A DNA stretch of 64,000 nucleotides from positions 776,001-840,000 of the forward strand of contig OCMG01000003.1 of NCBI GenBank assembly GCA_900215285.1. The letters run 5' to 3'. A program made the position numbers and the translations under genes. The notes below the pieces were generated by a model that did not search any database, was not told where the DNA came from, and saw only the letters and a list, made by a program, of their open reading frames with translations. Shown in pieces: positions 1 through 8,346 of the stretch (position 1 is its first letter; each line of letters begins with the position of its first letter). Source of the DNA: Ensifer adhaerens. Lineage in GTDB: Bacteria > Pseudomonadota > Alphaproteobacteria > Rhizobiales > Rhizobiaceae.

Positions 1-1
1 G

Positions 2-1129
2 GCCATCCTGCCGGATCTCATTCGGCAGAATGGCCTGACGCCGACCGAAGCGGCGTGGTTCACCAATGCCGTCCAGCTGGGCTTCGTGGTCGGCGCGCTG
101 CTGACCTCGCTGGTCAATCTTCCCGATCTCGTGCGCATGAACCGGCTGATTGCAGTCTCTGCCGTTCTCGCTGCACTTGCCAATGCCCTCCTGCTGATCG
201 ATCCGCCGCCGCTTCTGGCGATCCTCGCGCGCTTTGCCACGGGCGTGGCGCTTGCCGGTGTCTATCCGCCAGCGCTCAAACTGATGGCGACGTGGTTCGT
301 GAAGGGGAGGGGGCTGGCGCTGGGCTTTCTCATCGGTGCGTTGACGCTCGGGTCTTCCATGCCGCATCTGTTTCGTGCGCTGATGGGCGGTGCTGACTGG
401 CGCACCGTGGTTCTTCTATCGTCCGGCGCCTGTCTGCTGGCCGCCGTGCTTTTCGGGTTGGCCATTTCGGAAGGGCCGTATCCGTTCGGCAAGGCGACTT
501 TCAATCCGGCGCAGATCGTCAAGGTTCTGGGCTCCAAACCCGTCTTTCTCGCCAATCTCGGCTATTTCGGCCACATGTGGGAGCTTTACGCCATGTGGGC
601 GTGGATACTGGCGTTTCTGAACGCTGCTGCCAAGGGGCTGACGTTGATCCCCTTCGGCTCGGTCTCCATGTTCAGCTTCGTCATCGTCGCCTCCGGATTT
701 ATCGGCTGCCTGATCGGCGGTTTTCTATCCGACCGGATCGGCCGCTGCTTCACCACGGCGGGCATGATGGCCGTGTCGGGGCTCTGTGCCGTCCTGATCG
801 GCTTCGTCTTTGCCGGACCGGCCTGGCTTCTCGCGTTGATCGCCATCGTCTGGGGCATAGCAATCATCGGGGACAGCGCACAGTTTTCTGCCGCCGTCAC
901 CGAGCTTTCCGATCAACGCCTTGTCGGCACCGCGCTTGCGATGCAGATGGCGATCGGTTTTGCGCTCACGGTTGTCGCGATCTGGTTGACGCCGCTTTTC
1001 GCAGACGCCATCGGCGGTTGGCAGTGGGCGTTCCTGTTGCTGGTTCCCGGACCGCTCATTGGCATCGCAGCGATGCTGCTCCTTCGACGCTTGCCTGACG
1101 CCGCCAGGCTGGCGCACGGTGCACGCTAA
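2..1129 (+). CDS. MFS transporter, 5' end cut by window
   Basis: The reading frame is open from base 2 to the TAA at 1127-1129, giving about 375 visible residues without a start codon, so the N-terminal one or two membrane segments lie outside the window. The protein is almost entirely hydrophobic helices. An MFS-type loop is visible after the third visible helix (ATWFVKGRGLALGF), and a second conserved loop (GGFLSDRIGR) begins the C-terminal half, as in 12-helix major facilitator permeases. Substrate cannot be read from sequence. It lies just upstream of a GntR regulator on the same strand and may belong to the catabolic island that follows or to another unit to the left. Confidence 0.85.
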   Translation, partial: AILPDLIRQNGLTPTEAAWFTNAVQLGFVVGALLTSLVNLPDLVRMNRLIAVSAVLAALANALLLIDPPPLLAILARFATGVALAGVYPPALKLMATWFVKGRGLALGFLIGALTLGSSMPHLFRALMGGADWRTVVLLSSGACLLAAVLFGLAISEGPYPFGKATFNPAQIVKVLGSKPVFLANLGYFGHMWELYAMWAWILAFLNAAAKGLTLIPFGSVSMFSFVIVASGFIGCLIGGFLSDRIGRCFTTAGMMAVSGLCAVLIGFVFAGPAWLLALIAIVWGIAIIGDSAQFSAAVTELSDQRLVGTALAMQMAIGFALTVVAIWLTPLFADAIGGWQWAFLLLVPGPLIGIAAMLLLRRLPDAARLAHGAR

Positions 1130-1236
1130 CATGCGTTTCACCACAGCTTGAAGTCTTTGTGGGTTCGCTTTAATTCATTCCTCTTGACCTGTATCGTTCC
1201 AGTGCTTCGATCCAGGTGCATTCGCGGGGAGACCAC

Positions 1237-2076
1237 ATGGCGACAGAAATTCTTGAAAAGCGTGGCCGGGGCAGGCCGCGTAACGTCGAGGAAGACAGTC
1301 GCAATGCGGAGCTTCTGGCCGAGATCAGTGCCGCAGGTCTGATCGACCGTGCGAGTTCCACGCCGCTTTGGGTCCAGCTGAAAAATGCGCTCGCGGACAG
1401 GATCGGCCGCAAGCTTTTCTTGCTGGACGATCCTTTGCCCTCCGAGCAGACGATGTGCGAACTTTTCAATGTTTCGCGTCCAGTCGTTCGCGCTGCTCTC
1501 GCGGGCCTCTCGGACGAGGGGCTTGTCACCAAGGTTCCGCGCCGCGGCATTTTCGTTTCGCGGCCACGGATGGAGACGAACTTCCTGACCTCCAACGTTT
1601 CCGTTCATTCGGACCTCGAGGCGCGGGGCCATAAGGTGACTTCGCAGACCTTCGAGTTTCGCCGCGCGGAGCCCGACGAGGAAGAGAAACGGGTCTTTGA
1701 CCTGCCGCCGAACGGAACCGTCATTCGTGTTGGCCGCATCTACCGCTCCGACGGCCGCCCAATCACGCATACGCTGATCTCGCTGCCGGGCCACAAGGTG
1801 CCGGAAATGGAGAATATCGATATCTCCGACCAGTCCATCTTCCAGATCCTGAAGGACCGCTACGGTCTCGTTTCCCAGCGCGCTGAACGCTGGTTCACGG
1901 CAGCCATGCCGGATGAGGATGTGGCACGGCGCCTGGAGATCGCTCCAGGTCAGCCCGTGATTTCCATCGAGTCCATTGCCTACGACAAGAACGATGCGCC
2001 TCTGGAGTTCTATCGCGCCTTTTACAACTCCGCTGTCGCGCGCATCCACGTCTCCACCGGCACCTTCAAGAACTGA
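1237..2076 (+). CDS. GntR family regulator with UTRA domain (HutC type)
   Basis: Predicted 279-residue cytoplasmic repressor. Residues about 40-110 form the GntR winged helix-turn-helix (PLPSEQTMCELFNVSRPVVR, then a wing around KVPRRGIFV). About 125-270 fit a UTRA ligand-binding domain (RVGRIYRSDGRPITH, and a C-terminal segment LEFYRAFYNSAVARIHV). The ATG at 1237 is chosen over the in-frame ATG at 1216 because GGGGAG at 1226-1231 sits five bases before it. The N-terminus carries KRGRGRPRN, an AT-hook-like motif not usual for the family. The gene is followed 15-55 bases downstream by TGGT-type inverted repeats in front of the SDR-aldolase-ABC operon, so control of that operon is likely. The effector is unknown. 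Confidence 0.88.
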   Translation: MATEILEKRGRGRPRNVEEDSRNAELLAEISAAGLIDRASSTPLWVQLKNALADRIGRKLFLLDDPLPSEQTMCELFNVSRPVVRAALAGLSDEGLVTKVPRRGIFVSRPRMETNFLTSNVSVHSDLEARGHKVTSQTFEFRRAEPDEEEKRVFDLPPNGTVIRVGRIYRSDGRPITHTLISLPGHKVPEMENIDISDQSIFQILKDRYGLVSQRAERWFTAAMPDEDVARRLEIAPGQPVISIESIAYDKNDAPLEFYRAFYNSAVARIHVSTGTFKN

Positions 2077-2091
2077 GCTCACTCCTCATTC

Positions 2092-2139
2092 TGGTAATAC
2101 CCAAAAAATTTCCAATTTATGGTAATAACCAGATTGACA
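2092..2139 (+). promoter_or_regulatory. Tandem GntR-type operators and -35 element before SDR operon
   Basis: Two related inverted repeats, TGGTAATACCCA (2092-2103) and TGGTAATAACCA (2120-2131), start 28 bases apart. A consensus -35 hexamer TTGACA follows at 2134-2139. The -10 is weak (CATCGT at 2157-2162, 17-base spacer). The TGGT-N-ACC form fits GntR-family operators. A third copy, TGGTCATACCA, is in the divergent promoter at 14704. Confidence 0.6.
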
Positions 2140-2259
2140 ATGATCGGATGCCACGGCATCGTATGATCAGGGAGGGAGGAAACAGCTCCCACACACATCA
2201 TAAGAGAGAATTTGGAGCTTCGGGCGGCCGATGGGTCACTGTCCGAAGAGGAGGACGTT

Positions 2260-3033
2260 TTGCGCTATTCAACTGCTTTCGACCTGTCCGGTCAGGTCGC
2301 CGTCGTAACGGGCGGCGCAAGCGGCATCGGGCTTGAATCCGCGCGTGCACTCGGTCAGTGCGGCGCCGCAATCGAGCTTGTCGATTTTAATGCCGCGACA
2401 CTGGCCACTGCTGCCGAAACGCTCGGGAAGGATGGCGTCAAGGTTGCGACCAGCGTGGTCGACGTGACGGATCCGAAGCAGGTGAATGCCGCAGCCGAGC
2501 AGATTTTTGCACGGGCAGGTCGTGTTGATACGCTGCTCAATTCGGCCGGCATCGCGAAGCTGCATTCGGCCATCGAGATCAGCGACGAGGACTGGCGGCG
2601 GGTCATGGACGTGAATGTCAACGGCACTTTCTGGTGCTGCCGGGCTTTTGGTGCACGCATGATCGAGGCCGGCGGCGGTTCCGTCGTCAACATGGGTTCC
2701 ATGTCCGGGACGATTATCAACCGCCCGCAATTTGCCTCCAGCTACATGGCCTCCAAGGGTGCAATCCACCAGCTGACCAAGGCGCTGGCGGTGGAGTGGG
2801 CGCAATCCGGCGTACGGGTCAATGCGCTGGCGCCGGGCTATGTCGCGACAGAAATGACGCTCGCGATGCGGGCAAGGCCGGAGCTTTTCAATACCTGGCT
2901 CGACATGACGCCCATGGGGCGGCTCGCCGAGCCTCAGGAGATCGCGTCGCTGGTGGTTTTTCTGGCCTCCGCGGCATCGTCTTACATGACCGGTTCGATC
3001 GTCGCCGTCGATGGCGGCTACACAAGCATATGA
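2260..3033 (+). CDS. Short-chain dehydrogenase/reductase
   Basis: Classical SDR of 257 residues, predicted NAD(P)-dependent alcohol/ketone oxidoreductase. Visible motifs are the dinucleotide-binding TGGASGIG near residue 18, NSAG near 95, the catalytic serine in NMGSMSG and the YMASK catalytic Tyr/Lys pair, and the C-terminal SIVAVDGGYTSI typical of the family. The start is taken as TTG at 2260: AGAGGAGG at 2247-2254 ends five bases before it, whereas the longer frame from 2212 has no ribosome site. The stop overlaps a possible ATG of the aldolase gene, so the two are probably translationally coupled. Likely role: oxidation of a polyol or sugar to a ketose or ketoacid in the island's pathway (inference). 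Confidence 0.9.
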   Translation: MRYSTAFDLSGQVAVVTGGASGIGLESARALGQCGAAIELVDFNAATLATAAETLGKDGVKVATSVVDVTDPKQVNAAAEQIFARAGRVDTLLNSAGIAKLHSAIEISDEDWRRVMDVNVNGTFWCCRAFGARMIEAGGGSVVNMGSMSGTIINRPQFASSYMASKGAIHQLTKALAVEWAQSGVRVNALAPGYVATEMTLAMRARPELFNTWLDMTPMGRLAEPQEIASLVVFLASAASSYMTGSIVAVDGGYTSI

Positions 3034-3044
3034 GTGAGGCAGGC

Positions 3045-3701
3045 ATGAGCAACTTTTCAACCGGTTCGGAGCGGGATATCCGCGAGGCGATCATCGAAGC
3101 CTGCCTCGAAATGAATCGCGTAGGCATCAATCAGGGCACGTCAGGCAATATTTCGGTGCGCTGGAACGACGGCATGCTGATCACGCCGACATCCATGCCT
3201 TACAAGCAGATGAAGGTCGAAGACATTGTCTGGATGGGCTTTGACGGTTCCGTCGCCGGAAATCGGACGCCGTCTTCCGAATGGCGTTTCCATCTCGATA
3301 TCATGCGAACCAAGAGCGATGTCGGAGCAATCGTTCACGCCCATCCCCATGCCTGCACGACATTGTCGATCATGGGCAAGGGCATTCCACCGCTGCACTA
3401 CATGGTTGCCATTGCCGGCGGGCACGACGTGCGCTGCGCGCCCTATGCGACGTTCGGCACGGAAGAACTGTCGCGCAACGCGTTGGCTGCCCTTGCCGAC
3501 CGCGCCGCCTGTCTGCTCGGCCATCACGGGATGATCGCGACGGGAAAGACCCTCGACCGTGCCATGTGGATGGCCGTAGAGATCGAAACTTTGGCCAAGC
3601 AGTATCTCGCGTGTCTGCCCTTTGGAGAGCCGCCGCTGCTCAGTGTTGAAGAAATTGAGAATGTCATCAGCCGCATGAACGGATACGGTCACGCGGGCTG
3701 A
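3045..3701 (+). CDS. Class II aldolase/adducin family protein (fuculose-phosphate aldolase type)
   Basis: Predicted 218-residue zinc aldolase, the usual length for L-fuculose-1-phosphate/ribulose-phosphate aldolases and epimerases. Visible zinc and catalytic candidates are Glu79 (SSEW), His98 and His100 (VHAHPHA) and His161 (GHHGM). Residues 31-40 (GTSGNISVRW) form the usual phosphate-binding loop. ATG 3045 is preferred over ATG 3030 because GAGG at 3036-3039 is five bases upstream. It follows the SDR directly, and a PfkB kinase lies in the same cluster. A kinase plus class II aldolase pair would split a phosphorylated ketose into dihydroxyacetone phosphate and an aldehyde, but decarboxylase members of this family also exist, so the reaction is not certain. 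Confidence 0.87.
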   Translation: MSNFSTGSERDIREAIIEACLEMNRVGINQGTSGNISVRWNDGMLITPTSMPYKQMKVEDIVWMGFDGSVAGNRTPSSEWRFHLDIMRTKSDVGAIVHAHPHACTTLSIMGKGIPPLHYMVAIAGGHDVRCAPYATFGTEELSRNALAALADRAACLLGHHGMIATGKTLDRAMWMAVEIETLAKQYLACLPFGEPPLLSVEEIENVISRMNGYGHAG

Positions 3702-3773
3702 CGACGATTGAACCAATTGGCGTCGAAAGGGAGTTCGATGCCATTGAATTGATGCAAACAGGAGGAGTTCAAA

Positions 3774-4769
3774 ATGCGTCATTCCATGAACATGAGCCGT
3801 CGCACGACGGTGAAAATGGCAGCCCTTGCCGCCGCTCTTGCCGTTGTGCCGATGGCGGCGCACGCGGATGGCGACGAAGGCATGTCTCTGAAGGGCAAGA
3901 CAATCGGCATTTCGGCCGTCGGCACCGACCATAACTGGGACCTCAAGGCCTATCAGGGTCAGATCGACGAACTGAAGCGCCTCGGCGCGGAAGTCATTGC
4001 TCTGGACGCCGGCCGCAACGACCAGACTCAGGTCAGTCAGCTCCAGACGCTGATTTCGCAGAAGCCCGATGCCATTCTCGAGCAGCTCGGTAATCTCGAT
4101 GTCCTCAATCCGTGGCTGAAGAAAATCAAGGAAGCCGGCATTCCGTTGTTCACGGTCGATACCGCCACACCGTATGCCATCAACAACACCACGTCCAACA
4201 ACTACAATATCGGCGCGGAACTGGCGCTTCAGATTGTTCAGGACATGGGTGGCAAGGGCAAGATCGCGGTCTTCAACGGCTTCTATTCGGTGCCGGTCTG
4301 CAAGATCCGTTACGATCAGTTGATGTATGTGCTGAAGTCCTTCCCGGACATTGAAGTCATCAAGCCGGAACTGCGCGACGTCATCCCGAACACGGTGCAA
4401 CAGGCCTATTCGGACACGACCGACGTGTTGACCAAGAACGGCAAGGATAGTGGGCTGAAGGCTATCTGGGCGTGCTGGGACGTGCCGATGGTCGGCGCAA
4501 CCCAGGCGATCCAGGCTGCCGGCCGCACCGACGTGAAGACCTATGGCGTCGATGGCAGCCCGGATTATGTCGAAATGGTTGCCGATCCGAAGTCGCCGGC
4601 AGGCGCGGTTGCGGCACAGCAGCCTTACAAGATCGGTGTCCAGGCTGCCCGCAACGTGGCCGCCTATCTGAACGGCAAGACGGTACCGCCGTTCACCTTC
4701 GTTTCGTCGGTCCTGATCAACAAGGAAAACGCCGCCACCGTTGGCAAGGACTTCCTCCCGAAGAAGTAA
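3774..4769 (+). CDS. Sugar ABC transporter substrate-binding protein (RbsB-like)
   Basis: Predicted periplasmic binding protein of 331 residues. A Sec signal peptide covers about residues 1-32 (basic MRHSMNMSRR, hydrophobic AALAAALAVVPMAA, cleavage near AHA-DGD). The mature part has the Peripla_BP_4 pattern (KTIGISAVGTDHNWD at the start of domain 1, ALDAGRNDQTQVSQLQTLI, a late TYGVDGSPDYVEMV). AGGAGGAG sits just upstream of ATG 3774. It heads the import module of the operon and is followed by a strong hairpin before the ATPase gene. Closest functional analogy is to ribose/xylose/polyol importers; the ligand is unknown. Confidence 0.9.
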   Translation: MRHSMNMSRRTTVKMAALAAALAVVPMAAHADGDEGMSLKGKTIGISAVGTDHNWDLKAYQGQIDELKRLGAEVIALDAGRNDQTQVSQLQTLISQKPDAILEQLGNLDVLNPWLKKIKEAGIPLFTVDTATPYAINNTTSNNYNIGAELALQIVQDMGGKGKIAVFNGFYSVPVCKIRYDQLMYVLKSFPDIEVIKPELRDVIPNTVQQAYSDTTDVLTKNGKDSGLKAIWACWDVPMVGATQAIQAAGRTDVKTYGVDGSPDYVEMVADPKSPAGAVAAQQPYKIGVQAARNVAAYLNGKTVPPFTFVSSVLINKENAATVGKDFLPKK

Positions 4770-4778
4770 GCCGCAAGA

Positions 4779-4813
4779 TGCGCACCGCCTCCTCTTGCGG
4801 GAGGCGGTGCGCA
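4779..4813 (+). terminator. Intercistronic hairpin after binding-protein gene
   Basis: A perfect 14-base-pair stem (TGCGCACCGCCTCC at 4779-4792 with its complement at 4800-4813) with a 7-base loop, followed by ACCTTTTG. It sits between the binding-protein and ATPase genes. It could be a partial terminator or an mRNA 3'-end stabiliser that raises binding-protein expression over the membrane components. Confidence 0.7.
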
Positions 4814-4844
4814 ACCTTTTGACATGCGGAAAGTGGAGTTTGGC

Positions 4845-6359
4845 ATGAGTGAGATCGCCATCGACATGCAAGCGATCAACAAGGCTTTCGGTCCCGTTAA
4901 AGCCCTGGACAGCGCGAACCTGAAGGTTGCGTCAGGAACGATACATGGTCTTGTAGGCCAGAACGGCGCCGGCAAATCGACGATCATCAAGGTTCTTGCC
5001 GGCATCTACGGCCGCGACACCGGTTCTGTTTCCGTTTTCGGCAAGCCGCTGAACGGCATAACGCCTGCCAGCATCGAGGCAGAGGGCGTACACTTCATTC
5101 ACCAGGACCGGCTGCTTGTGCCGACCGCGACGATTGCCGAAGCGATCTTCCTGCGCAACGAGCCGCGCTTCGGACCCTTCATCAATTATGGTGCGATGAA
5201 TCGCCGCGCTGCGGAATTGCTCAAGCGCTATTTTTCGCTGACCATTGATCCCAAGACGCTGATTTCCGAGCTTTCGACCGCCCAGCAGAAGATCGTGCAG
5301 ATCACGCGGGCGCTCGCCAACAATGCGAAGGTGCTGGTGCTGGACGAGCCGACGGCAGCGCTTGTGAAGAAGGAGGTCGACAGCCTCTTTGCCGTGCTGC
5401 ACAGGCTGAAGGCCGAGGGCTTGGCCATTGTTTTCATCTCGCATTACATGTCGGAGATCGAGGAAATCTGCGACACCGTCACGGTGCTTCGCAACGGCAC
5501 CGACGTCGGTGTCGTTGATCCTCGCGCCGTTGGCATCCAGACCATCGTGGACATGATGACGAACCGCGATACCTCGGAAATGTATCCGAGGCGCAGCGTC
5601 GACATCGGCGGACCTGTCCTGGAGGTCAACGGTCTGACGCTGAACGGTCACTTCCGGAACGTCAGCTTTGCGGTTCGCGCCGGCGAAGTCGTTGGGCTGA
5701 CGGGCCTTCTCGGCTCGGGTGACAAGGAATTGCTGCAATGCCTCTTCGGCCAGAAGCAGCCGAATTCGGGCTCTATCAAGGTCGACGGCCGCGAGGTCAA
5801 GTTCCGTGCACCGGTCGATGCGGTCGGTAAGGGCATCGCGATGATCCCCGAGGACCGACGTGCACATGGGGTCGCGGTCGGACTTTCGGTCGGGGAGAAC
5901 ATCTCGCTCGCTTCTCTCGGCGATGTGTCGAACAAGGGTTTTATCAGCAAGAGCAAGGAAGCGAACACCATTGACAGCCTGATCCGGGAGCTCGGCATCA
6001 AGACGCCGAACAGGCACACGCTCGTCCGCAACCTTTCGGGCGGCAACCAGCAGAAGGTGGTCGTGGCGAAATGGCTGTCCTGCAACAGCCGCGTCTATCT
6101 GCTCGATGAACCCACGGTCGCGGTCGACGTCGGGGCCAAGATCGAAATCTACGGGCTTATCAACCGGCTGGCCGCGGAGGGCAAGGCACTGATCTTCGTC
6201 TCGTCCGATCTCGAAGAGATTGCCGAGATGTGTGACCGCGTTCTCGTCATCTATCGCGGCCGCATCATCGATGAGTACCGGCGTGGCGAAATCGACGCCG
6301 ACCAGCTGCTGGCAGCTGCATCGGGCGCCTCGCAGAACGAAATGAGGAAAGCGCAATGA
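4845..6359 (+). CDS. Sugar ABC transporter ATP-binding protein, double-domain (RbsA/XylG type)
   Basis: Predicted 504-residue ATPase made of two fused ABC domains. The N-terminal half has Walker A GQNGAGKST at about 38-46, an atypical signature (LSTAQQKIVQ) and Walker B VLVLDEPTAAL. The C-terminal half has the degenerate P-loop GLLGSGDKE usual for this family, a good signature LSGGNQQKVVVAKWL and YLLDEPTVAVDVGAK. ATG 4845 is chosen because TGGAG at 4834-4838 precedes it; the ATG at 4824 has no clear site. The stop overlaps the start of the first permease by four bases. It energises sugar import with the two permeases and the upstream binding protein. Confidence 0.92.
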   Translation: MSEIAIDMQAINKAFGPVKALDSANLKVASGTIHGLVGQNGAGKSTIIKVLAGIYGRDTGSVSVFGKPLNGITPASIEAEGVHFIHQDRLLVPTATIAEAIFLRNEPRFGPFINYGAMNRRAAELLKRYFSLTIDPKTLISELSTAQQKIVQITRALANNAKVLVLDEPTAALVKKEVDSLFAVLHRLKAEGLAIVFISHYMSEIEEICDTVTVLRNGTDVGVVDPRAVGIQTIVDMMTNRDTSEMYPRRSVDIGGPVLEVNGLTLNGHFRNVSFAVRAGEVVGLTGLLGSGDKELLQCLFGQKQPNSGSIKVDGREVKFRAPVDAVGKGIAMIPEDRRAHGVAVGLSVGENISLASLGDVSNKGFISKSKEANTIDSLIRELGIKTPNRHTLVRNLSGGNQQKVVVAKWLSCNSRVYLLDEPTVAVDVGAKIEIYGLINRLAAEGKALIFVSSDLEEIAEMCDRVLVIYRGRIIDEYRRGEIDADQLLAAASGASQNEMRKAQ

Positions 6360-7357
6360 CCATGGTTGCCGAACAAGCTCCTGTCGTGGCCGAGAGCCGC
6401 ATGAATTCGCGCTTCCTCGTCAAGCTTCTCATCCGTCTCGGCGCGTTTCTGGCCTTCGGCGGGATCATGGTCTATTTCGCCATGACCGCGCGGGGCTTTA
6501 CCAGCCCGTTCAACATCCTGAATGTCATCGAGCAGTCGGCCATTCTGTGCTTCCTGGCCTATGCCATGACGATCGTGTTCATCGGTACGGGCACGGATGT
6601 GCAGCGCGGCGGGATCGATCTCTCGGTTGCTGCCAATGCGGGTCTTTCTGCCGCGATCTACGTGGTCCTGCTTAACCATGGCTATGGTGACGTGCTGGCA
6701 CTTCTCGCAGCGATTGGAACAGGCCTCGCCGTCGGGTTCCTGAATGGCGTTGCTATCGTGTCGCTGAGGATCATGCCGCTGCTGGGCACGCTTGCCGTCA
6801 TGAACATCGCCGGCGGCCTCGAACTGACGATCACGCAGAACACGGTGATTTCTTCGACCTCGCCACTGCTCGATGTCCTCAGTTCCGGACGCTTTCTCGG
6901 TGTGAGTTCGCTTGTCTGGTGCCTTCTCATCGCATCCGCGCTTCTGATCTGGATCGTCCATTTCAGCGCGCTGGGCCTGCGCCTTTATGCGGTGGGCGGG
7001 CATATCGAGGCCGCGCGCGCGGCGGGAATTGCAACGGGTCGCTACATCTATGGCAGCTATATCTTCTCCGGCCTGATGGGCAGCCTCGCGGCGATCCTGA
7101 TCGTGACGCGTCTGTCCTCCTCGACGCCCGGCACGGGGCTGATGCTTCTGCCGGCTCTGGCAGCCGCGTTGCTCGGCACGGTTTTCTCGCGTCGCTTCAT
7201 TCCGACCATCGGCGGCACATTGCTGGCGGCCCTTTTCATCGGCTTCCTGGCCAACGGTTTCCAGCTCCTGGGTGTCTCGTCCTACTGGGTTAGCGGCGTC
7301 CAGGGTGTCCTGATCCTGCTGGTGGTCGCAGTCACGTCCTTCGCGAAAAAGTCCTGA
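6356..7357 (+). CDS. Sugar ABC transporter permease (RbsC-like), first
   Basis: Predicted 333-residue inner-membrane permease of the BPD_transp_2 family. About eight to ten hydrophobic helices are visible after a 30-residue cytoplasmic N-terminus, with the family segment GGIDLSVAANAGLSAAIYV near residue 85 and a conserved C-terminal run (LLPALAAALLGTVFSRR, LLGVSSYWVSGVQGVLILLV). ATG at 6356 overlaps the ATPase stop (ATGA). A second, different permease follows within eight bases, so the channel is probably a heterodimer. Confidence 0.9.
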   Translation: MTMVAEQAPVVAESRMNSRFLVKLLIRLGAFLAFGGIMVYFAMTARGFTSPFNILNVIEQSAILCFLAYAMTIVFIGTGTDVQRGGIDLSVAANAGLSAAIYVVLLNHGYGDVLALLAAIGTGLAVGFLNGVAIVSLRIMPLLGTLAVMNIAGGLELTITQNTVISSTSPLLDVLSSGRFLGVSSLVWCLLIASALLIWIVHFSALGLRLYAVGGHIEAARAAGIATGRYIYGSYIFSGLMGSLAAILIVTRLSSSTPGTGLMLLPALAAALLGTVFSRRFIPTIGGTLLAALFIGFLANGFQLLGVSSYWVSGVQGVLILLVVAVTSFAKKS

Positions 7358-7365
7358 GGCCTGTC

Positions 7366-8337
7366 ATGACAAGCAGAAACGCAACCTTCTCCGTCGAAGC
7401 CTTTTCCAACTATGCCGTGATTGTGGCCTTCGTCGCGGTGATCGTTTTCTTCTCGGTTTTCGCGGATGGCTTCCTGTCGGCGGACAATCTGTTCAACCTG
7501 ATCTCCAACCGCGTCGTGCTCCTGGCCATCGTGGCGCTCGGCATGACGATCGTCATTGCCGCTGGCGGCATCGACCTGTCGGTGGGCGTGGCGATCGACC
7601 TGTCATCCATGGTCTTCATCATGATGATCGCGGCTGGCTATATGGGGCTCTGGGCCGTCTGCGGCGGGCTCGCTGCCGCCTTCTGCGTCGGGCTTCTCAA
7701 CGCTTTCCTCATCAACCGGCTCAAGATCGATGCGTTCCTGGCGACGCTCGGCGTGCTCTTTATCGGCAAGTCGGTGCAGCAGCTTGCCACACAGGGCGGC
7801 AACCCGATCTATCTCACACGGGCGGAATTTGCAGCACCCTTCGATGCCATCACGCGTACCAGTGTTTTCGGCATTCCGACGCCGATGATCGTCCTCGTCG
7901 TCTGCGCCATCGTCGTCTATCTCGCCGTCCACCGCTCGGTTTTCGGCCGCTACATTGCGGCGCTCGGGGCCCAGCCGGGGGTAGCCTGGTATTCGGGCGT
8001 GCGGGTGCCGTTCTATCTGTCCGCGGCCTTCATCGCCTGCTCGGTCCTGTCTGCGGTCACCGGCATCCTCTTGTCTTCGACGGTGCGCTCTTACGTGCCA
8101 TTTTCGGGAGACGCCTTCCTGCTCGACGCCATCGGCGCGACCTTTATCGGCACGGCCGTGAGTTCGGAACGCAGGCCGTCGGTTCTGGGCACTCTGCTCG
8201 GCGTCCTGTTGCTCGCCGTCATGCGCAACGGGTTGCTGCTGATCGGCTGGAACTTTTTCTGGCAGCAGGTGGGCATCGGCGTGCTGGTCTTCCTGGTGCT
8301 CGGCCTTTCCTTCGGCCTTCGCAAGCGTTTTGAATAG
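7366..8337 (+). CDS. Sugar ABC transporter permease (RbsC-like), second
   Basis: Predicted 323-residue permease with the same fold as its upstream neighbour. Characteristic stretches are MTIVIAAGGIDLSVGVAIDL near residue 70, DAFLATLGVLFIGKSVQQL near 120 and GDAFLLDAIGATFIGTAVSS near 245. The gene ends three bases before the kinase reading frame begins, which implies one polycistronic unit. Two non-identical RbsC-like subunits in one operon are known in several alphaproteobacterial importers. Confidence 0.9.
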   Translation: MTSRNATFSVEAFSNYAVIVAFVAVIVFFSVFADGFLSADNLFNLISNRVVLLAIVALGMTIVIAAGGIDLSVGVAIDLSSMVFIMMIAAGYMGLWAVCGGLAAAFCVGLLNAFLINRLKIDAFLATLGVLFIGKSVQQLATQGGNPIYLTRAEFAAPFDAITRTSVFGIPTPMIVLVVCAIVVYLAVHRSVFGRYIAALGAQPGVAWYSGVRVPFYLSAAFIACSVLSAVTGILLSSTVRSYVPFSGDAFLLDAIGATFIGTAVSSERRPSVLGTLLGVLLLAVMRNGLLLIGWNFFWQQVGIGVLVFLVLGLSFGLRKRFE

Positions 8338-8346
8338 GAAATGAAC

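Noticed and set aside
3141..4871. Long open frame of 576 codons on the minus strand
   Set aside because: It lies opposite the aldolase and the binding-protein gene, has an Arg/His-rich translation without any domain, and no ribosome site. Antisense shadow of GC-rich coding DNA, like many others here (for example 33714-35936 and 60979-62910 minus).
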